Source: Prosthecobacter debontii (GTDB lineage: Bacteria; Verrucomicrobiota; Verrucomicrobiia; Verrucomicrobiales; Akkermansiaceae). Taken from it: a stretch of 64,000 bases of DNA. How positions within the stretch are numbered: the first letter of the stretch is position 1; each line of letters begins with the position of its first letter. Below are positions 47,407-56,385 of the stretch, piece after piece. Below the pieces are notes generated by a model. It saw only the letters and a list, made by a program, of their open reading frames with translations. It was not told the origin of the DNA and searched no databases. The stretch is taken from contig CAMCBV010000002.1 in NCBI GenBank assembly GCA_945873125.1, forward strand, positions 53,043-117,042, written 5' to 3'. The position numbers were made by a program, and so were the translations under genes.

Positions 47407-47917
47407 GGTCAATGTTCCCTGAGTTCCGCTTTGTGAATTGCCAAACAAACATGATCCAAAAGTTTCATTGGATTTGTCTCAGGAAACTGGGGTTATCCCC
47501 CATGAATCTGAGACAATCTAGATTTCTATAGAACATAGCTTTCCCTGTATAGGAGGAAAGTATGGGTGGGATTTCGGGTTGGGATTTCCCCAGACGCTGA
47601 TGCAGGCAACGGGATGATTTGGGTTTCATTGGAAAATCAAGATCTGTGATGATGGCAAGGGTGATCGCATGGCAGACGGGCGTTTGCTTCACCTACAGGA
47701 CTCGGATACTCTATTTCCCGTGGAAAATAGCCATAGGACAGATGCCCAAGCTTACCTAGGGAATCTCCTTAGTATCATGAAAAGCGCGGGAGATACGATG
47801 CTAAACATTCAATACATCGTGAAACCGATTTTGAGTGTTACCTGCCAGAGGTGCCGGTGAGTTCGATGATTTTTTATACAGGATCGTTCATGATGTTGGA
47901 TTCTCTTCGGTTTGTTT
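47407..47917. other. Non-coding stretch between sensor kinase and PRC-barrel gene
   Basis: About 510 bases with no gene I can support. Short frames here have no family features. Near the kinase end there is a nested inverted repeat (47474-47516). The rest shows no clear promoter, repeat or RNA gene. Confidence 0.5.
47474..47516. promoter_or_regulatory. Two-tier hairpin upstream of the CheB-CheR kinase gene
   Basis: Outer perfect 9-bp arms TTGTCTCAG (47474-47482) and CTGAGACAA (47508-47516). Inside is a second 5-bp pair TGGGG/CCCCA (47488-47492, 47498-47502). It lies about 70-110 bases before the kinase start on that strand. It could be an operator or a structured leader. Confidence 0.5.
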
Positions 47918-48721
47918 TTATGAATGGAGTGCGGTGGCTTCCTTTAAAGGCTCTGTCGATGACCAGTAAGCTTCCCGCCCGAGGTGGTTATGCAGTTTCG
48001 TTTCGTACTGCCGATTAAGGGTCATATTGTCCGTATACTCCGGTGATTGACTGATGGCTTCGCGAGTCAGGTTGACGAAAATTTTTGATTCATTCCAACT
48101 CACGCGTTCGATCCACTGCGGGGAGACCAGCACTTTCTTTTCCTGCCATCGGTTACGGATATCCACGATCAGGTAGCGGATCGCCCATGTGATGTCATCG
48201 ATGACAAAATCCACCACATGACCGATTTCACCATCGGTGGCTTGGATTTGATAGCCGCTCATCTGCAGAGTGTTGCGCAGTTTTGCAGTCCATTCACATC
48301 CTCCATCAGCGCATGGTTTTGGTTTCCCAGATTTGGGCGCTGGACCGAGGTAGGGATAAGGGTAGGGGTGTGAGTAAGCTCCCCATGCCATCGGGCCAGT
48401 CCAGTAGGGTCCCCAGCCATAGTATCGCTGGTAATCGGATTCATATTCTCGCGAGACGGGATCCTTTTCGGAAAGCAAGGGGCTTTCCTCGATTTGTTTT
48501 TTTGTCAGAATGACCACGATGCATTCTTCGTTTTCGATGGCGGCAACAAGAGCGCTGGGTGAGATCAGTACCAGACGCCCCCTCAGCCAGTTTCCCGTAT
48601 CGGCGACCAGATAGCGAACGGTCCAGTATTTTTCATCGAAATAGAAATCCTGAACACGGCCTATTTCTCCGTCCAGGCTGTCCAGGGTGTAACCGCTCAG
48701 TGTTTTTGATTTGTGTAGCAT
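47918..48721 (-). CDS. Protein with two PRC-barrel domains
   Basis: 267 residues. PRC-barrel 1 is about residues 8-80 (LSGYTLDSLDGEIGRVQDFY, WTVRYLVADTGNWL, RLVLISP); PRC-barrel 2 is about 150-225 (MSGYQIQATDGEIGHVVDFV, WAIRYLIVDIRNRW, KKVLVSPQWIERV). Between them lies a linker rich in Tyr, Gly, Pro and Trp (YYGWGPYWTGPMAWGAYSHP). PRC-barrels occur in photosynthetic reaction centres and RimM and bind RNA or protein. Paired PRC-barrel proteins like this one are found in many stress-related clusters; function unknown. It sits downstream of the ferritin-like gene (74 bases). Confidence 0.85.
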   Translation of the reverse strand: MLHKSKTLSGYTLDSLDGEIGRVQDFYFDEKYWTVRYLVADTGNWLRGRLVLISPSALVAAIENEECIVVILTKKQIEESPLLSEKDPVSREYESDYQRYYGWGPYWTGPMAWGAYSHPYPYPYLGPAPKSGKPKPCADGGCEWTAKLRNTLQMSGYQIQATDGEIGHVVDFVIDDITWAIRYLIVDIRNRWQEKKVLVSPQWIERVSWNESKIFVNLTREAISQSPEYTDNMTLNRQYETKLHNHLGREAYWSSTEPLKEATALHS

Positions 48722-48795
48722 ATTTTTCCTTCAGTTGACGTTTTGTTTGTGGATTTGGTGCCGACCAGATGATGAGGATGGATGATCCGGCGAGC

Positions 48796-49260
48796 TTAAT
48801 TGTTGATGTCCAGGTTCTTGAGGAAGCCCTCGAACAAAGTCCGGTGCTCTTCCTCGTCGGCGAGGATGGTGACGGCGAGATCCTGCGTGACTGGATCGAC
48901 TCCCTCACACGCTTCGATAAGGGCCTGATAGGTGGCAATCGCATCGCGTTCGGCGGCAAGCGCTCCCTCTACGACATGCCGGATATCGGTGGACTTGAAG
49001 GCGGGCTGAAGGGCTGTTTGATCGCGCGCCAGGTCGAGCGATCCCGGTGGACAGGCGCCCAATTGCTTGAGTCGACGGGCGAGCCTCAGCGCATGGCTGA
49101 GTTCTTCGGTAATGTCTTCTGTTAGAGCCTCCGTTACCACGTGGGCGTGGAGTCCATCAAGCCAGACTGAGTTTGCGAGATAATTTTGAACGGTTTCCAG
49201 TTCGGTTGCGTAGGCTTTGGTAAGCAGCGGGATGATGGTGGCATGGTTGTTGTCATTCAT
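48796..49260 (-). CDS. Ferritin-like diiron protein
   Basis: 154 residues, a four-helix bundle. Metal-type residues recur: Glu in ATELETVQNYL, ExxH in EDITEELSHALRLARR, Glu in GALAAERDAIATYQAL and ExxH in ILADEEEHRTLFEGFL. The spacing fits bacterioferritin/rubrerythrin-like proteins. A helix break with ARRLKQLGACPPGS comes after the second helix. The likely role is iron storage or peroxide defence. Its start overlaps the PEP synthase stop by 8 bases, so the two are coupled. Confidence 0.82.
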   Translation of the reverse strand: MNDNNHATIIPLLTKAYATELETVQNYLANSVWLDGLHAHVVTEALTEDITEELSHALRLARRLKQLGACPPGSLDLARDQTALQPAFKSTDIRHVVEGALAAERDAIATYQALIEACEGVDPVTQDLAVTILADEEEHRTLFEGFLKNLDINN

Positions 49261-51766
49261 GGGGTGTGATCACGGTTGTTTTTTTGGAATGAAGCGGATG
49301 CGGATGGATCTTTCCGATGGGTTGTTTGAGCGGGTTTGGGTTGCGCTTTTTCTTTGATTTTTCAGCCTCCGCCACGCGGTGTATCGTTCCGATAACGCTG
49401 TCCGGATTCAGGGAAATGGAATCAATACCCGCCTCGACAAGAAATGCGGCGAACTCCGGATGATCGCTGGGTGCTTGGCCGCAGATACCCACTTTGCGTT
49501 TGTATCTGTGGGCTGTCTTGATGACCTGCCGGATCATGTATTTGACCGCCTCGTCCTGTTCATCGAAGAGCGGCGCAAGAAGGGTTGAGTCGCGGTCGAT
49601 GCCCAAAACCAGTTGGGTGAGATCGTTGCTGCCGATGGAGAAGCCGTCGAAGCGCGCGCTGAATTTCGCGGCTAAGATGACATTCGACGGAATCTCGCAC
49701 ATGACATAGATTTCGAGACCGTCCTTGCCACGCTCCAAGCCGTGTTCTGCCATGACGTTCAATACGTCGTCCGCCTCTTTGATTGTCCGGCAGAACGGAA
49801 CCATCACGACAATGTTCTTGAATCCCATCTCCTCGCGCAGCCGCTTGATGGCGCGGCACTCAAGGGCGAAGCCGTCTCGATAGCGCGGATGTGTGTAACG
49901 GGAAGCGCCACGGAACCCCAACATGGGATTCGCTTCCTGTTCCTCAAATGGTTTGCCACCGATCAGCCCCGCATATTCGTTGGTTTTGAAATCGCTCAGT
50001 CGAACGATCACCGGCCTCGGATGCCATGGTGCCGCAATCTTGGCGATGCCCCTTGCGAGATGATCAACGAAGTATTCACACTTGTCTGCGTAGCCTTGGG
50101 TGAGCCATTCGATTTCACGGCGGATCTTCTTGTCCTCAAGTTCGGCGAACCGGGTCAGCGCCAGCGGGTGAATCCTGATGATATGGCTGATGATGAATTC
50201 CATTCGTGCCAGTCCGATTCCCGAACACGGAAGACGCCACCAGCGGAAAGACGCGGCCGGACTGGCAATGTTGATGAGGATTTTGGTGCGCGTTTTTGGG
50301 ATGTCCTCGAGATTCATGTCGGATTCCTCGTAGTCGAGCCGTCCCTCATAGACATGGCCTTCATCCCCTTCCGCGCAGGAGATCGTCACTTGCTCGTCAT
50401 CCTTCAGCTTGAGGGTGGCATCGGCGGTACCGACGACGGCGGGCACTCCCAGTTCGCGACTGACGATGGCCGCGTGGCAGGTACGTCCGCCTCTTTCCGT
50501 GATGATTCCGGCTGCCCGCTTCATGATAGGCACCCAGTCGGGATCCGTCATGCGGGTCACGAGAATATCTCCGTCTTTGAAGTCGTTTAGATGCTCCGGA
50601 CTCTCGATCAAACGCACCGGACCTACACCGATCGCCTGGCCGATGCTTAATCCCGTGAGTATGGGCTTGGCACTTTCTTTGAGTCGATAGGTTTTAACCG
50701 CTGTGGCTTCGACTTGGGATTGCACTGTTTCCGGTCGGGCCTGAACGATGAATAGCTCGCCAGTGTCGCCGTCCTTGGCCCACTCAATGTCCATGGGCTT
50801 TCCATAGTGCTTCTCGATCTCGCAAGCCCAGCGGGCCAGTTGCAATATTTCTGCGTCTTCAAGGACAAAGGCACGCCGCTCTTTGACGGATGTGGCGACT
50901 TGTTTCGTTGGGTGACTACCGCGCTTCGCGTAGATCATTTTCTTTTCTTTTTTGCCAAGCGTCTTGCCGATGATGGGCACCAACTTGCGGTCATGAAGAA
51001 GCGGTTTAAAAACCAGATACGCATCGGGATTGACCAAGCCCTTGACTACATTCTCGCCGAGACCCCATGCGCCGTTGATGACCACGACATTTGGAAACCC
51101 TGTCTCGGTGTCGATGCTGAACATGACACCGGAGCAGGCTTTGTCGGAGCGTATCATCTTTTGCACTCCGACCGAGAGCGCGACCTTCATATGCTCGAAG
51201 CCCTTTCCCTCGCGATAACTGATGGCGCGATCGGTGAAGAGTGAAGCATAACATTTTCGGCAGGCCTCCATCAGGTCTTCCGCTCCGCTGATATTCAGGA
51301 AAGATTCCTGCTGGCCGGCGAAGCTGGCATGGGGCAGATCCTCTGCAGTTGCGCTGCTGCGTACGGCCACATCCACCTCGCGGGTTTTGTATTTTTTAGA
51401 TAACTTCGCGTAGGCTTGCCCGATGGCATCTCGCGTTTCGATTGGAAACTCGGCCTTGCCGATGAGCTGACGAATTTTATGTCCTGCTTCACCGAGTTGG
51501 ATGCGATTTTTTCGCATATCTTCGACCAGTCCGGCTATCTTGTCATTGAGACGGTTGGTCTTGAGAAATTGCCAATATGCCTCCGCCGTGATGGCAAAGC
51601 CATCCGGCACCCATATGTTTTGTTTTTTCATGGTGCGCACCATTTCTCCCAGCGAAGCGTTCTTGCCTCCGACCAACGGGACATCGTCATTGCTGAGATC
51701 GGAGAACCAGCGAATGACTGAAGGGTGGATGTTCCTGGTTTTCATCATGTGGATTTTGTTTTTCAT
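49253..51766 (-). CDS. ppsA: Phosphoenolpyruvate synthase
   Basis: Makes PEP from pyruvate, ATP and water; key to gluconeogenesis. 837 residues. The N-terminal ATP-grasp/pyruvate-binding domain (about 20-350) has VPLVGGKNASLGEM and VAVRSSATAEDLPHASFAGQ; the swivelling phosphohistidine domain has the phospho-His in ITERGGRTCHAAIVSRELG; the PEP-binding barrel (about 500-790) has NPMLGFRGASRYTHP, IGSNDLTQLVLGIDRDS and the catalytic Cys region KVGICGQAPSDHPEF. The last 40 residues are a basic Lys/Pro/His tail not usual in the family. Start is the ATG at 51766; two further ATGs follow within 8 codons. Confidence 0.95.
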   Translation of the reverse strand: MKNKIHMMKTRNIHPSVIRWFSDLSNDDVPLVGGKNASLGEMVRTMKKQNIWVPDGFAITAEAYWQFLKTNRLNDKIAGLVEDMRKNRIQLGEAGHKIRQLIGKAEFPIETRDAIGQAYAKLSKKYKTREVDVAVRSSATAEDLPHASFAGQQESFLNISGAEDLMEACRKCYASLFTDRAISYREGKGFEHMKVALSVGVQKMIRSDKACSGVMFSIDTETGFPNVVVINGAWGLGENVVKGLVNPDAYLVFKPLLHDRKLVPIIGKTLGKKEKKMIYAKRGSHPTKQVATSVKERRAFVLEDAEILQLARWACEIEKHYGKPMDIEWAKDGDTGELFIVQARPETVQSQVEATAVKTYRLKESAKPILTGLSIGQAIGVGPVRLIESPEHLNDFKDGDILVTRMTDPDWVPIMKRAAGIITERGGRTCHAAIVSRELGVPAVVGTADATLKLKDDEQVTISCAEGDEGHVYEGRLDYEESDMNLEDIPKTRTKILINIASPAASFRWWRLPCSGIGLARMEFIISHIIRIHPLALTRFAELEDKKIRREIEWLTQGYADKCEYFVDHLARGIAKIAAPWHPRPVIVRLSDFKTNEYAGLIGGKPFEEQEANPMLGFRGASRYTHPRYRDGFALECRAIKRLREEMGFKNIVVMVPFCRTIKEADDVLNVMAEHGLERGKDGLEIYVMCEIPSNVILAAKFSARFDGFSIGSNDLTQLVLGIDRDSTLLAPLFDEQDEAVKYMIRQVIKTAHRYKRKVGICGQAPSDHPEFAAFLVEAGIDSISLNPDSVIGTIHRVAEAEKSKKKRNPNPLKQPIGKIHPHPLHSKKTTVITPHE

Positions 51767-51777
51767 TCCATCTTGCC

Positions 51778-52833
51778 TCAGACCGCCGCTTTGTATCCTT
51801 GCTGCGATAGAGCCCTGTGCCCGTTATCATTTAGGACAACCAGATTCTGCGGCTGACAGACCGCAAATGAGCGGATGTTATGCACGGTCGTCTTCAGGAT
51901 CCGTCTTATCGCTTCTTGCGTATTGTAGGCGTTGTGCGGCGTGATATGGACATTGCGCGATCGCATCAAAAGGTGATCAGCGAGCAAGGTTTCGAGATTT
52001 TTTTCCCTGCGAAAGTAGCAGCGTAGCAATTCGGCTTCATCTCGAAGTGTTTGCTCCTCGAGTAACACGTCCAGTCCTGCCGCCGCGATCCTGCCATTGG
52101 CCAATGCCCAGAGCAGAGCCCTCGTATCCACCACCGTGCCTCGCGCGGTGTTGATGAGAACCGCGCCTTTCTTTATGAGTTGAAACTGCTCGGTGGACAG
52201 CAAGTGGCGGGTTGAATCATTGGCCGGGACATGCAGCGTCACCACGTCGGATTCCTTCAACAACGAATTCAAATCCATGTAATCGAATCCGAGTTGTCTC
52301 GCAGCCTCATGGTCAGGTGCCAGATCGAAGGCCACCACACGCATTCGAAAACCTTTTGCGATCCCGATCACGCATCGGCCGATCTGTCCGGTGCCGATCA
52401 CGCCCAGTGTCTTCTCACGCAGATCGAAGCCACGAAGTCCTTCCGTTGAAAAGTTGCCCTCGCGCGTTCGGTCGAAAGCTTCTCTCAAATGGTGACTGAT
52501 GGTTAGAAGTAGTCCGAACACATGTTCCGCGACGGTGTTGTCGCCATAACTTGGAACATTGCACACCGTTATGCCATGCTCGCAGCAATATGCGGTATCG
52601 ATATGATCGAAGCCCGTGGAGCGGGTTGCGATGAGTTTTAAATTCGGCAACGATTTGAGTGTCGTATGGTTAAGTTCTGAGTGAACAAACGTGGAGATCA
52701 TCTCGATATCGGCATACTTGGCCGCGGTATCCGCCGTGAGTCGTCCCGGCACGAAGATGACCTCGTGCGCGCGATTCAATGGTTCGAATGCCTCATGCTC
52801 CCATTCTTCGATTTCAAAAATGGCCAGTTTCAT
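51778..52833 (-). CDS. D-2-hydroxyacid dehydrogenase (D-lactate dehydrogenase-like)
   Basis: 351 residues. NAD-binding motif GVIGTGQIGRCVIGIA (Rossmann fold, about 150-170). Catalytic Arg in NTARGTVVDTRAL, Glu in GLDVLLEEQTL and His in HITPHNAYNTQEA are all present, as expected for the D-isomer-specific family. The N-terminal substrate domain includes FVHSELNHTTLKSLPNL and TRSTGFDHIDTAYC. The family interconverts 2-oxo acids and D-2-hydroxy acids; its place 11 bases upstream of PEP synthase points to pyruvate/D-lactate. The substrate is inferred, not shown. Confidence 0.9.
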   Translation of the reverse strand: MKLAIFEIEEWEHEAFEPLNRAHEVIFVPGRLTADTAAKYADIEMISTFVHSELNHTTLKSLPNLKLIATRSTGFDHIDTAYCCEHGITVCNVPSYGDNTVAEHVFGLLLTISHHLREAFDRTREGNFSTEGLRGFDLREKTLGVIGTGQIGRCVIGIAKGFRMRVVAFDLAPDHEAARQLGFDYMDLNSLLKESDVVTLHVPANDSTRHLLSTEQFQLIKKGAVLINTARGTVVDTRALLWALANGRIAAAGLDVLLEEQTLRDEAELLRCYFRREKNLETLLADHLLMRSRNVHITPHNAYNTQEAIRRILKTTVHNIRSFAVCQPQNLVVLNDNGHRALSQQGYKAAV

Positions 52834-52888
52834 TGCGATTTCATGGTTGTTTGTGGGGGTTGCACTCAGGGGGTCATTGGCGCTAAGA

Positions 52889-54385
52889 TCATTGAAAGCC
52901 GGCGATTTCTCGGAGCGCCTGCGGGAAGGGGATGAGAATCGACGTCAGAATTGCGAAGGTTACATAGCCGATCCGGCGACGCCGGGGCGTGATGGGAGTC
53001 ACGTCGTTGAGCGGCGGCGAGCCGCGGCTGGCGATGATGAAAACGATGACCGCCCACATCATCAGGGCCTGCCAGACAAAGAGTGCGATCAGGAAGAGTG
53101 ACCACATCGCTATGCTGCTGATGGCTCCGCCGATGCGTTGACCGAACATGGCGTAAACGATGTGGCCGCCGTCAAGCTGGCCGATGGGCAAGAGGTTGAG
53201 TGCGGTGATGATGAGCCCCAGCCATCCGGCAAAAGCCAATGGACTGAGTTGCACAAGATGATCGAATTGAAGTGAGTCGCCCAGTGAGAGCTTGGCGATG
53301 AGTGTGAAGAGCAGGGAGGATCCCACGGAAGTGCCGCCAAACGTCTGCGTGGCCGGATCTCCATTAAAAGGAAGGAGGGTGGAAGACCGTAGGCCGATGA
53401 ATAGTGCGGGAATCGCCATGACCAGTCCTGCAAGCGGTCCTGCCACCGCGACATCGAAGAGCGCTTGGCGGGTTTCCGCCGGAGATCTCATTTTGATGAA
53501 CGCGCCGAATGTGCCGAGTCCGAAAGGGACAGGAATAAAGAACGGCGGCGTGACATTCATTCCGTGATGCCGTGCGGTAAAGTAGTGGCCCAGTTCGTGA
53601 ACACCAAGAATGGCAAGTAGGCCGAGCGAGTAAGGTAGTCCCGCGAGAAAACGTGCCGGCTCCCGCATTAGGTCGATCCCTTGATACGCTGCACCAGCCC
53701 ATGTTGTCGTTGCGATGGTGAGCGCGAAAAGTATCCAATGCAGCCTAGGGCGTAGAGGCTTTTCCAGAGCAGCCAACTCGAGTGGTTTTGGCAACAAGAT
53801 GATCGCATTGCCGAGTTTTTCATCCTCCTGGATCAAGGGGATTATCTGTTCGGGGAAGGCTTGTTTGAGCTTCTCGAAAACAGTGGTCGCTGGTTCCAAT
53901 AACCTCCCGCGAAAAACCTGAACGCCTGCCTCTTCGGTTGCAATGCGGACATTCATTGCGTTGCGGATGATCTGGGGTTGCTCGCTTTCTTGAAGCATCC
54001 TGAGCCCGCTCTCGACATGAGTCTTGTTCCTGATGGCTGAAGTCAGATTGGCGATCAGAAACCAGACTATCCAAAAACAGATCAGCAGAACTATCCACAG
54101 CCACATTCCGCTTAACAGAGTCATGGCCGGTATGAGGAAAAGAATCATGAAAGGAAGGAGCAGTAAAAGGATCACAACCCGAGGCGGAAAGACTCCCGCG
54201 ATCTGCCTATTTTTCATGATGGCTGTATCGTGGTGATGCCGGACACGCGGTTCGTATCCCAGGTGCCCTGAGAATGATTTCCGTTCTGTTTTTTCGTGAC
54301 CGTCTTGCGACTTGCTGCCCTTTCGCTGGTCATTGCCGGCAAAGGCTTCTGCCGTATTCTCATGAATTGTTTCCGGGTCACGCAC
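52889..54385 (-). CDS. Site-2 protease family (M50) membrane metalloprotease
   Basis: 498 residues from the first ATG (54385); an internal ATG at 54217 (MKNRQIAG) would remove a hydrophilic 56-residue N-terminus and is a real alternative. Helices near 68-110 come first, then a cytosolic or periplasmic segment, then the protease core: the zinc motif HELGHYFTARHHGM, the GPLAGLVMAIPALF segment and the LLPIGQLDGGHIVYAMFG motif with the third ligand Asp. It resembles the membrane-embedded FtsH-independent S2P group. Substrates are unknown. It begins the leftward run of S2P, dehydrogenase, PEP synthase, ferritin-like and PRC-barrel genes. Confidence 0.88.
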   Translation of the reverse strand: MRDPETIHENTAEAFAGNDQRKGSKSQDGHEKTERKSFSGHLGYEPRVRHHHDTAIMKNRQIAGVFPPRVVILLLLLPFMILFLIPAMTLLSGMWLWIVLLICFWIVWFLIANLTSAIRNKTHVESGLRMLQESEQPQIIRNAMNVRIATEEAGVQVFRGRLLEPATTVFEKLKQAFPEQIIPLIQEDEKLGNAIILLPKPLELAALEKPLRPRLHWILFALTIATTTWAGAAYQGIDLMREPARFLAGLPYSLGLLAILGVHELGHYFTARHHGMNVTPPFFIPVPFGLGTFGAFIKMRSPAETRQALFDVAVAGPLAGLVMAIPALFIGLRSSTLLPFNGDPATQTFGGTSVGSSLLFTLIAKLSLGDSLQFDHLVQLSPLAFAGWLGLIITALNLLPIGQLDGGHIVYAMFGQRIGGAISSIAMWSLFLIALFVWQALMMWAVIVFIIASRGSPPLNDVTPITPRRRRIGYVTFAILTSILIPFPQALREIAGFQ

Positions 54386-55077
54386 GAACAGGATCCTAGC
54401 TGGATCGGCTGTTATCGGTAAGTGGGAGTTTCCCTGTGATGTGGGTAAGAGAAAGACCTAATCAGGTTGGTTTCTAACATTCCATTTCCCATTCCTGCTT
54501 CACGGGAGCGCCGCCACCTAGCGCCTAGGTTTTTTTCTTATGAATGACTTGGGTTAACACCGATTGCGGAAGCGATGAACCCTGTCACATTGAAATTTAA
54601 CCGTCGATCTCAACATGGACGGAGCTCATTTCCCCGAGCGGGCGTCGCTCATTTTATCCCCTGAGTGAGCGGCGCTTAATATCCCATCGAACTCTTTTCG
54701 TTATTAGGGCTGCAAGATATGGACTGCCTTTTTTCCCAATAGACTCCGTTTTTTAAAAAATGGCCCAAAACGGACAACCCGAATCAAAATGGGTCGATAT
54801 CAGCGGTTTGGATGAGCCTGTCACCTGAAGCAGTCTGGTCATAATCCCGCTCAGGCAAGCGAAGACTGTCAGTCGCTCCGGATCGCGACAAACGCGCCTT
54901 TTTTCAAGGCCTCGCGGATATGGGTCCGTGGTTTCGGATGACAGCGGAGCATTTCTCTTGCCACAACGGGGGGGAGAAGTCACAACAAGCGCCGCCCGTT
55001 TCGGTGGTGCCTCATGAACTGTTGTGCACGGCCGAGAGGGTGCCAAACAGTTCTTAAAATCAATTACAGCGCCCACC
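54386..55077. other. Long non-coding region before aspC
   Basis: About 690 bases with no supported gene. It holds a terminator-like hairpin (54516-54536), a 10-bp inverted repeat with one G-T pair (54642-54651 / 54666-54675) and two loose copies of a GCTCATTT...CCCC...GAG...GCGG pattern (54624 and 54647 onward). It could carry a small RNA, but no known RNA family was recognised. A frame of 194 residues on the minus strand overlaps aspC and looks like chance. Confidence 0.4.
54516..54536 (+). terminator. Terminator-like hairpin in the non-coding region
   Basis: ACCTAG (54516-54521), loop CGC, CTAGGT (54525-54530), then six T (54531-54536). A short perfect stem with a T-tail, so an intrinsic terminator for a plus-strand transcript that starts upstream, possibly a small RNA. 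Confidence 0.5.
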
Positions 55078-56244
55078 ATGCACAGCATTTCATCACGAAT
55101 CGATAAGGTTTCCCCATCACTTACGCTCAAGGTTACCGCGGAGACCAAAGCACTGATCGCCAAAGGCGAGGAAGTATATGCGCTCGCCGGTGGCGAGCCG
55201 GAGGTTGACACCCCGCTCCACATCAAGGAGGCAGCTGTTAAGGCGTTGATGGAAGGTCGCACAAAATACACGCCTTCAGGCGGGATTCCAGAGCTTCGCC
55301 AAGCACTTTCCGAGAAGTTCAAAAAAGACAACAACATCGATTACCCGGCGAATCAGATCTGTGTGACCTCCGGCGCGAAAATGGCATGTTTCAATGCGAT
55401 CCTTGCTGTCATCGAAGAGGGTGACGAAGTCATCATCCCCACTCCCTACTGGGTTTCTTATCCGGAAATGGTGCGTATTGCAGGCGGTATTCCGGTGATG
55501 GTTGAGACCAAGGAATCGACCGGTTGGAAGATGACTGCCGAGCAGTTTGAGGATGCGATGACACCTGCTACTAAAATGGTCATTATCAATTCCCCAGGTA
55601 ATCCAACGGGTGCGATTTACACGAAAGAAGAGCTGCTTGCACTGGGTGAAATCGCCGTTGCTGAGGATATCATGATTTTGTCCGACGAGATTTACGAAAA
55701 ACTCGTTTATGGTGATAACAAGCATGTGTCGATCGCTTCACTGAGCGAAGATCTCTATAATCTCACCATCACGGTGAATGGTTTTTCCAAAGCATATTCA
55801 ATGACCGGATGGCGTTTGGGCTATACCGCCGCTGCGAAGCCGGTGGCGGATGCGATTGATAAAGTTCAGAACCACAGTGTTTCAAATGCGACGACTTTTG
55901 CCCAATACGGAGCACTTGCCGCTTTGGAAGGAGATCAATCCTTCATCGAAGATCTTCGTGGTGAATACGATGTGAAACGTCAGTTCGTTTTCTCCCGCTT
56001 GCAAGCCATTCCCAACATTCGTGTGGTGGAGCCCAAAGGCGCATTTTACTTCTTTGTTTACACGGGTCAGATGGGCTTGAAGTCGATGAATCTTTGCGAC
56101 AAACTCCTCTCACGTTACAAAGTGGCGGCAGTTCCAGGTATCGCCTTCGGTTATGACGACGGTATTCGCATCAGCTATTGCACGACGCTCGATGTGCTCA
56201 ACGAGGGTCTCACACGCTTCGAGCAATTTTGCCGCGAGCATTGA
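55078..56244 (+). CDS. aspC: Aspartate/aromatic aminotransferase (class I PLP enzyme)
   Basis: 388 residues from the ATG at 55078; an upstream start at 55024 would add 18 residues not seen in the family. Motifs: LAGGEPEVDTPLHIKEA near the N-terminus, TKYTPSGGIPELRQAL, VTSGAKMACFNAIL, IPTPYWVSYPEMV, INSPGNPTGAIYTKEEL, LSDEIYEKLVY, the PLP Lys in NGFSKAYSMTGWRLGY and RISYCTTLDVLNEG. The SFSKxxxMTGWRxGY pattern is the AspB/prephenate-type branch I-gamma. It makes aspartate, a precursor of cyanophycin together with arginine, but that link is only contextual. A perfect terminator follows. Confidence 0.92.
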   Translation: MHSISSRIDKVSPSLTLKVTAETKALIAKGEEVYALAGGEPEVDTPLHIKEAAVKALMEGRTKYTPSGGIPELRQALSEKFKKDNNIDYPANQICVTSGAKMACFNAILAVIEEGDEVIIPTPYWVSYPEMVRIAGGIPVMVETKESTGWKMTAEQFEDAMTPATKMVIINSPGNPTGAIYTKEELLALGEIAVAEDIMILSDEIYEKLVYGDNKHVSIASLSEDLYNLTITVNGFSKAYSMTGWRLGYTAAAKPVADAIDKVQNHSVSNATTFAQYGALAALEGDQSFIEDLRGEYDVKRQFVFSRLQAIPNIRVVEPKGAFYFFVYTGQMGLKSMNLCDKLLSRYKVAAVPGIAFGYDDGIRISYCTTLDVLNEGLTRFEQFCREH

Positions 56245-56256
56245 TTCCAGTTTATG

Positions 56257-56292
56257 AAAAAAAGCGCACCGGGTAGCCGGTGCGCTTTTTTT
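56257..56292. terminator. Intrinsic terminator after aspC
   Basis: Arms of 16 bases (56257-56272 and 56277-56292) form a perfect stem AAAAAAAGCGCACCGG/CCGGTGCGCTTTTTTT with a GTAG loop. It can work in both directions, between aspC and the DUF1854 gene. Confidence 0.94.
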
Positions 56293-56385
56293 ATGATGGG
56301 ATGTTTGAAAATGATTTCAGGTTTGTTCTCAGATTATCCTCGGTTTCAAGTTTGTATCGGTCCCAGTGGAATGAGAGCTGCGAAA

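Noticed and set aside
47465..47692. A 75-residue minus-strand frame upstream of the kinase gene.
   Set aside because: No domain, no start signal, and it covers the structured inverted repeat.
49742..50590. A 282-residue frame antisense to ppsA.
   Set aside because: Shadow of the PEP synthase barrel; no motifs.
54753..55337. A 194-residue minus-strand frame before and into aspC.
   Set aside because: Half of it is antisense to conserved aspC; the rest has no family signal.
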